Assembly: GCA_937967805.1 (NCBI GenBank) | Contig: CALBTC010000011.1 | Coordinates: 1-9,152 of the forward strand | Source: an uncultured Anaerolineaceae bacterium | GTDB taxonomy: Bacteria; Chloroflexota; Anaerolineae; Promineifilales; Promineifilaceae | Direction: 5' to 3' | DNA: 9,152 bases | Shown: positions 5,421-9,152 of the stretch, in pieces | Layout: every line of letters begins with the position of its first letter | Numbering within the stretch: position 1 is the stretch's first letter | The notes under the pieces: model-generated | Told to the model about the DNA's origin: nothing | What the model saw: only the letters and a program-made list of their open reading frames with translations | The model's database searches: none | Program-made: the position numbers and the translations under genes

Positions 5421-6821
5421 TCAAGAGTTTTTTACGGACGACTCCTGGTTATCCAGTTGTTTGATACGATCCAGGCGGAAGGTGAGATTGGTTTCAGCCC
5501 GGTAGCAGTAAGCGTGCAGGTAGGTTAGATTGCCGCGTTGTTCCAGCCGCAATGGTTGGACCTGGCGCATAGAAGGCTTGACCTCACCCAGCGCCTGATA
5601 AGCAATCGTGAGCGCCGACTCCGTTTCAATCGCCTGGGAAATTTGGTCGATCATGCCTTGAGGAACCGCTTCTTGTGCGGGAAAGAAGGCATCCTTGCCA
5701 CGAATCGCTTGCTTCAATTCCTGAATAATCTGTTGGGCCATAAAGGCCAGCTCTGTTTGTTCCTCCGGCGTTAGGGCAGCAGCTGTTTCATCCAGCAGGT
5801 CGTGCGGCGCAGGAAACGGCAAAGCCAATAGCGACTTCAAATCAATGAGCAGTCTGAGTCCTAACCAATTGAAGGCGGAAGTGTCCCATTTGTTTTTCAT
5901 CTCGCCCTCCTCAAAATTCGGCGCTTGCAGGTGCCTGTTTTGCCTGGCAAGCCACCTGGCCAGCGGGGTTATCAGCGCAGGCGAGACAATCGCATGGCGC
6001 GGCGAGATTTGTTCGTGAATTTGCCGAGCTAAACGTCGGTTGGTCATAATTTCAGCCAGTTGGCCAGGTTGGGCCGTGCTCAACAAATAAGCAGCCTGGA
6101 TTTGATACTGCTCTGCGGCAAGAAACCAGTCCAATAATTGCGCTTGTTGCGGCTGCGTCAAAGCTTGTTGGGTTGCCTCAGTTAACAGGTGTTCAATAAA
6201 ATGTAAGCCGTAACCAAGCTGCCTGGCTTTGGCGATGGTCATAGCCGAAATACGCAGCGTTTCTTGCGGATTCCACTCGCCCAGCTGAAGTAAGTGGAAC
6301 AGTCTTTCGGGTGGGAGACCCGAAGGCAAAGTGAGCTGCCATTCACCGTCGGATATGTTTTCCCAGGAAGCGTAACGGACTTCCTGATTTTCATTGGTAT
6401 TCTGCTGTCTTTCCAGGGATTGGCGGACAAAGGTTGAATACGCCCCATCGAAACAAGCGGATAAGTTTTCCCGTTCCACGACTGTTTTCCAGCAGCAGCG
6501 GTCAATCGCCTCAATGAGGGTTTGATATTGAGCAAACATTGTCTGTCGCAGCCACTGCTCCACAAAAGGAGAACAAAACCAACGGTTGTTATCGTGCTGC
6601 AACAAACCGGCTGCCTGCATCAGGACCAGGTGAGCGGCTAAAAATCTGTGATGGCGTATAGTCTGAATCTTTTGGTCAGGCAACCCTAACCAAAGCGTTA
6701 AGCGTTGTAAATGGCGTGCCGGCAAGCCTCTGCCAGAGAGGTAAGGTATGCTATAATAGTGGAAGTAAGCCAGCAATTTGGTGATGGATTCCAGGGTGAT
6801 ATGTCCTGATAATTTGTGCAT
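5421..6821 (-). CDS. WYL-domain transcriptional regulator with helicase-associated domain
   Basis: This 466-aa protein has a C-terminal WYL ligand-sensing domain at about 395-457: LTIAYQALGEV, the R-x-V-x-P motif RQVQPLRL, NLTYLHAYCYR (T-Y-L in place of W-Y-L) and the closing FRLDRI. Residues about 70-330 resemble the XPB/Ssl2-like helicase-associated region: a winged-helix-like HLVLMQAAGLLQHDNNRW, then a TLRISAMTIAKARQLGYG helix pair and the SPALITPLARWLARQNRHL segment. No helicase ATPase motifs are present, so it is not a helicase. WYL proteins include known regulators of CRISPR loci, for example sll7009 of Synechocystis. The gene is convergent to csx15 and divergent from the array, with its start facing the leader. 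Its codons are visibly less GC-rich than those of the cas genes and it lacks the ACGGCCGT octamer, hinting at separate origin. ATG 6821 has no Shine-Dalgarno sequence. Confidence 0.8.
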   Translation of the reverse strand: MHKLSGHITLESITKLLAYFHYYSIPYLSGRGLPARHLQRLTLWLGLPDQKIQTIRHHRFLAAHLVLMQAAGLLQHDNNRWFCSPFVEQWLRQTMFAQYQTLIEAIDRCCWKTVVERENLSACFDGAYSTFVRQSLERQQNTNENQEVRYASWENISDGEWQLTLPSGLPPERLFHLLQLGEWNPQETLRISAMTIAKARQLGYGLHFIEHLLTEATQQALTQPQQAQLLDWFLAAEQYQIQAAYLLSTAQPGQLAEIMTNRRLARQIHEQISPRHAIVSPALITPLARWLARQNRHLQAPNFEEGEMKNKWDTSAFNWLGLRLLIDLKSLLALPFPAPHDLLDETAAALTPEEQTELAFMAQQIIQELKQAIRGKDAFFPAQEAVPQGMIDQISQAIETESALTIAYQALGEVKPSMRQVQPLRLEQRGNLTYLHAYCYRAETNLTFRLDRIKQLDNQESSVKNS

Positions 6822-6829
6822 AAGCGTAG

Positions 6830-6857
6830 TTTAAATGAGACCATTCAAACATGACAA
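6830..6857 (-). promoter_or_regulatory. Candidate promoter of the WYL gene, giving a nearly leaderless mRNA
   Basis: On the minus strand, TTGTCA (6857-6852) is a -35 with 5/6 consensus matches, followed after 16 bases by TTTAAA (6835-6830), a weak -10. The start site would fall near 6823, only a few bases before ATG 6821. That would explain why no ribosome binding site is seen. The match is modest and could be chance. Confidence 0.35.
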
Positions 6858-6886
6858 CATGGTGACATTCAGGTGAAAAAGGCCAA

Positions 6887-7020
6887 AAGACCCTCGGAAA
6901 CAGCGATTGAGCGCGATTGAACGCGATTGAGCGCGATCTGGTGTTCCAAAAGGGCTTATTATTCCTTAATTAATTATGAGCTATGCACGTTTTTTCAACT
7001 TATTTCGAAGACCCTCGGAA
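6887..7020. repeat. 13-bp direct repeat in the leader
   Basis: AAGACCCTCGGAA occurs at 6887-6899 and again at 7008-7020, 121 bp apart. The 10-bp tandem repeat and the TTAATTAA stretch lie between. The copies could be protein sites, duplicated leader segments or the ends of a small insertion. Confidence 0.8.
6903..6937. repeat. 10-bp tandem repeat in the leader (3.5 copies)
   Basis: GCGATTGAGC (6903-6912), GCGATTGAAC (6913-6922), GCGATTGAGC (6923-6932) and a partial GCGAT (6933-6937) follow head to tail. The 10-base period is about one turn of DNA, so bound proteins would stack on one face. This suits an operator or a leader-binding factor. Confidence 0.85.
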
Positions 7021-7039
7021 CGCACGAGTCAGTGGGACA

Positions 7040-7053
7040 AAAATTGCAATTTT
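7040..7053. promoter_or_regulatory. 14-bp perfect palindrome in the leader
   Basis: AAAATTGCAATTTT is perfectly symmetric and lies about 57 bp upstream of the candidate -10 of the array. This is a plausible dimeric regulator site. Which protein would bind it is unknown; the WYL protein next door is one candidate. Confidence 0.4.
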
Positions 7054-7106
7054 GGCGGGATAGGCATGGGTAAAATGGTGTGGTTAATCCACAAAGAAAA
7101 CAAATA

Positions 7107-7115
7107 TGCTACAAT
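7107..7115 (+). promoter_or_regulatory. Candidate extended -10 element of the array promoter
   Basis: TG-C-TACAAT at 7107-7115 is an extended -10 with 5/6 match to TATAAT. Transcription would begin near 7122, about 27 bases before the first repeat. The -35 region is poor (TTAATC at 7084-7089, spacer 20), so the TG extension or an activator would have to compensate. The inverted GTGG/CCAC motifs around 7079-7091 and 7131-7139 flank it. Confidence 0.45.
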
Positions 7116-7148
7116 ATCGATGGTCGATTCCCACTGTGGATAACTGCG

Positions 7149-9152
7149 GTCGGAACGGCCGTGATTTCCTGAGAGGGGTTGAAACCTACGGCCGCCAGAA
7201 TGACCAGCTCGAAAAAAATTACGTCGGAACGGCCGTGATTTCCTGAGAGGGGTTGAAACAAGACGGTAGTTTTCATACCGCCCATCGGAAATCTGCGTCG
7301 GAACGGCCGTGATTTCCTGAGAGGGGTTGAAACAAGAAAAAACCTGTTCGGTGGTTGCCAACGCATAAATGTCGGAACGGCCGTGATTTCCTGAGAGGGG
7401 TTGAAACCGAATGCCACTAAAGCGTCCTGCAGCAACTCATTAAGTCGGAACGGCCGTGATTTCCTGAGAGGGGTTGAAACAAATCTAGGTTAGCCATAGA
7501 AGCTATCTGGCAAGTTGTCGGAACGGCCGTGATTTCCTGAGAGGGGTTGAAACCAAATCTTCTCCCTCATACACCTTTCCTTTGTGAAAGTCGGAACGGC
7601 CGTGATTTCCTGAGAGGGGTTGAAACACGTCTCTCCGCAGAGATCCTTGGCATTCCGAAAAACGTCGGAACGGCCGTGATTTCCTGAGAGGGGTTGAAAC
7701 TCGTACCAACCTTCAGTCAAGACTACCATGCCACAGGTCGGAACGGCCGTGATTTCCTGAGAGGGGTTGAAACGCATCAATCAATTCAGGAGCAGGCTCG
7801 TCGTCAGAGGTCGGAACGGCCGTGATTTCCTGAGAGGGGTTGAAACTAGATGTCCACGGCTTTACCGTTGAAGACACCTACGTCGGAACGGCCGTGATTT
7901 CCTGAGAGGGGTTGAAACGATTTTCTTGCCACCGACTAAGGTGCTGGTGCCACGTGTCGGAACGGCCGTGATTTCCTGAGAGGGGTTGAAACCATCAAGC
8001 CGCGCCACTTTCAGCGAAAGCGCGACTAGTCGGAACGGCCGTGATTTCCTGAGAGGGGTTGAAACCCTGATCCCCCCCTTGAGGGAACCAGGATCCGAAT
8101 GGTCGGAACGGCCGTGATTTCCTGAGAGGGGTTGAAACAGGTATTCATTGTACACCTGCACATAATAACCCCCGTCGGAACGGCCGTGATTTCCTGAGAG
8201 GGGTTGAAACATAAATGCGGCAATTGTTAATGCACTAATTACAAACGTCGGAACGGCCGTGATTTCCTGAGAGGGGTTGAAACCATCTCACCTTGAATTG
8301 TGCGCGTAGCTGGGGCTGGTCGGAACGGCCGTGATTTCCTGAGAGGGGTTGAAACATAGCAAGATGCACCTGAACAACCAGGAGGGTTCGTCGGAACGGC
8401 CGTGATTTCCTGAGAGGGGTTGAAACGCGGTTACACCCAACAATCTTCTTATAAAGTAAAACGTCGGAACGGCCGTGATTTCCTGAGAGGGGTTGAAACT
8501 CACTGTCGCGGGCCCAGAGATTCTCGTAGAGAACGGTCGGAACGGCCGTGATTTCCTGAGAGGGGTTGAAACAAAAACCGGTCCCGGCTGGCCTCCTTAA
8601 GCAATGGGGCGGAACGGCCGTGATTTCCTGAGAGGGGTTGAAACAAGTAGGCAAGAATGGCCCAAACAATCACGCGGAGGTCGGAACGGCCGTGATTTCC
8701 TGAGAGGGGTTGAAACGTGTCATCACCATGTTGCAGGCCGATCAAGAAGACGGTCGGAACGGCCGTGATTTCCTGAGAGGGGTTGAAACAAAGAGCTGCC
8801 CGCCATGCGTAACGCGGCGGTCCTGTCGGAACGGCCGTGATTTCCTGAGAGGGGTTGAAACACCTCGTGGGCGACCCGTTGGAGTAATTCGCGGACAGTC
8901 GGAACGGCCGTGATTTCCTGAGAGGGGTTGAAACTGGATTACAGGGCCATAGTTGATTTCTACCGGCTCGTCGGAACGGCCGTGATTTCCTGAGAGGGGT
9001 TGAAACTCATCCAGGTTGAGCCAGATGTTTCTTCCGGCACGTGTCGGAACGGCCGTGATTTCCTGAGAGGGGTTGAAACACTTTTAAGATGAGCAGAACA
9101 TGTGTAAACACATGCGTCGGAACGGCCGTGATTTCCTGAGAGGGGTTGAAAC
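7149..9152 (+). CRISPR. CRISPR array, 28 repeats of 37 bp and 27 spacers, continuing past the window
   Basis: Repeats of 37 bp begin GTCGGAACGGCCGTG and end GAGAGGGGTTGAAAC. Starts: 7149, 7223, 7297, 7371, 7444, 7517, 7590, 7664, 7737, 7810, 7882, 7956, 8029, 8102, 8174, 8247, 8319, 8390, 8463, 8536, 8608, 8680, 8753, 8825, 8898, 8970, 9043, 9116. Spacers are 34-37 bp and no two look alike by eye. All repeats are identical except the one at 8608. The window ends exactly at the end of a repeat, so the array probably continues. The 3' GTTGAAAC is the usual Cas6 handle, giving plus-strand transcription. Inside the repeat RNA, UUCCU and AGGGG can form a small stem around GAG just before the handle, fitting Cas6 cleavage at a hairpin base. 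Open frames through the array are artefacts. Confidence 0.99.
8608..8644 (+). repeat. Variant CRISPR repeat (second base T to G)
   Basis: This 21st repeat differs from all others at one site: its second base (8609) is G instead of T. The change is at the 5' edge, far from the handle and stem, so processing should be unaffected. Being internal, it shows the first bases of the repeat are not strictly needed for array upkeep. Confidence 0.85.

Larger units (their letters stand above)
6822..7148 (+). promoter_or_regulatory. CRISPR leader, 327-bp gene-free region
   Basis: This gene-free region lies between the WYL start and the first repeat. It is AT-rich next to the cas genes (for example TTAATTAA at 6966-6973) and carries a 13-bp direct repeat, a 10-bp tandem repeat and a 14-bp palindrome, each listed separately. 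Its position upstream of repeats ending in GTTGAAAC makes it the leader, so array transcription runs on the plus strand. It also serves as the upstream region of the divergent WYL gene. Confidence 0.85.

Noticed and set aside
5382..5433. Classic intrinsic terminator after csx15
   Set aside because: The hairpin is strong, but the T6 run is about 13 bases away and inside the WYL gene's end; there is no T-run at all on the WYL side. A terminator role stays possible but unproven.
5421..6821. Helicase function for the minus-strand gene
   Set aside because: It resembles only the helicase-associated region; Walker A and DEAD/DEAH-type motifs are missing and the C-terminus is WYL.
7029..8913. Several open reading frames on both strands through the leader and the CRISPR array
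   Set aside because: They consist of translated repeats (the same peptide phrases recurring every 73-74 bases in changing frames) and have no codon logic; they are artefacts of the array.

Overview
The window holds the downstream part of a type III-B (Cmr) CRISPR-Cas locus with its CRISPR array. It probably comes from a Chloroflexota bacterium of the Anaerolineae/Caldilineae kind. That assignment is an inference from the Csx15 family protein, the death-like EAD-SAVED protein, the helicase-associated/WYL regulator style, the GC-rich genes and a very frequent ACGGCCGT octamer in the cas genes. No taxonomic marker gene is present.

Layout. Positions 1-527 are the 3' end of cmr3; the upstream genes, presumably cmr1 and cmr2/cas10, lie outside the window. 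Next come cmr4 (675-1622), cmr5 (1634-2029) and cmr6 (2029-3081), tightly packed, followed by a 49-codon ORF that overlaps the end of cmr6. A pair of tandem hairpins precedes a Cas6 endoribonuclease gene (3301-4092). Then comes a two-gene cassette: an unusual 267-aa protein with an EAD7-like death-fold adaptor and a compact SAVED-like sensor (4174-4977), followed after one base by csx15, a predicted ring nuclease (4979-5359). A convergent gene for a WYL-domain regulator with a helicase-associated domain occupies 5421-6821 on the minus strand. Positions 6822-7148 are the CRISPR leader, shared with the WYL promoter region. From 7149 to the window edge there are 28 repeats of 37 bp and 27 spacers of 34-37 bp.

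How the parts fit. Cas6 should cut the array transcript to leave a GUUGAAAC 5' handle, and the Cmr complex loads the crRNAs. On target recognition, Cas10 (not in view) would make cyclic oligoadenylate. The SAVED protein is the likely receiver and Csx15 the likely degrader of that messenger. The SAVED protein has no recognisable nuclease, protease or membrane domain, but it does have a death-like adaptor domain. The simplest model is a signal-gated scaffold that recruits an effector encoded elsewhere through EAD-EAD contacts, much like an apoptosome. This is the most interesting content of the window.

Non-coding structure is unusually rich. Every gap over 60 bp between the cas-side genes carries inverted repeats, while overlapping genes have none. 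One 15-bp near-palindrome appears four times, in two inverted pairs that bracket exactly the SAVED-csx15 cassette. The leader has a 10-bp tandem repeat, a 13-bp direct repeat and a 14-bp palindrome. No cas1, cas2 or cas10 gene, tRNA, rRNA or transposase was seen.
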